Source: JANQRV01 sp964533785 (GTDB lineage Bacteria; Bacteroidota; Bacteroidia; Chitinophagales; Saprospiraceae). Taken from it: DNA of 23,803 nucleotides. Made by a program: the position numbers and the translations under genes. Under the pieces are notes generated by a model. The model did not search any database. It saw nothing but the letters and a program-made list of their open reading frames with translations, and had not been told where the DNA came from. The DNA lies in assembly GCA_964533785.1 (NCBI GenBank), contig CAZHNG010000068.1, positions 1-23,803 on the forward strand, given 5' to 3'. Below are positions 23,788 to 23,803 of the stretch, piece after piece; the first letter of the stretch is position 1; each line of letters opens with the position of its first letter.

Positions 23788-23803
23788 CAACAAAACGCTG
23801 ATA

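Overview
The window reads as a chromosomal segment of a Bacteroidota bacterium, most likely from the Saprospiria/Lewinella side of the phylum. The reasons are moderate GC, AT-rich spacers with weak ribosome binding sites, candidate promoters of the TAnnTTTG type, a ThuA-domain lipoprotein with a short Bacteroidota-style lipobox, and a NanM-like Kelch domain fused to a sodium:solute symporter. The Na+-type ATPase and symporter fit a saline or marine habitat. The taxonomic placement is inference.

Region by region: (1) 1-2498 (+) has the 3' end of a sugar phosphate isomerase/epimerase and a ThuA-like lipoprotein. A 743-bp spacer separates them, and it is full of repeats and one MITE-like element. 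(2) 2784-8661 (+) has an AMP-forming acetyl-CoA synthetase. After a 303-bp spacer comes a tight operon: 2-oxo-acid (pyruvate/acetoin-type) dehydrogenase E1 alpha, E1 beta, E2, an acyl carrier protein and a DUF1801 protein. No E3 gene is present. (3) 8707-11687 (-) is a sialic-acid-type pair: an N-acetylneuraminate lyase and a Kelch/Na+ symporter fusion gene. The fusion gene is broken by a frameshift and has lost its 3' half. (4) 12009-15035 (-) is a 1008-residue exported protein joining a zinc-peptidase domain, TolB-like propeller repeats and an outer-membrane barrel. (5) 15302-16272 (+) has a dodecin-like protein and an HdeD-family membrane protein. (6) 16292-23728 (-) has an Hsp20 chaperone followed by a complete N-type (Na+-ATPase class) rotary ATPase operon in the order atpD-C-Q-R-B-E-F-A-G.

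How they may work together: Hsp20, HdeD, dodecin, the extra rotary ATPase and the acetyl-CoA-forming enzymes resemble a stress or low-energy survival island. The N-ATPase would pump ions out at the cost of ATP, or back up the housekeeping ATP synthase. The acetyl-CoA synthetase and 2-oxo-acid dehydrogenase would feed acetyl units. This functional link is inference from co-location.

The most unusual non-coding signal is a set of dispersed palindromic repeats in almost every spacer. One family has TTGCCAC...GTGGCAA ends in three copies, one of them sitting inside the ATPase operon between atpE and atpF. A second family is built of 8-nt units of the G(G/T)TTATGT type, mostly arranged as inverted arms. 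No tRNA, rRNA or CRISPR array was seen.
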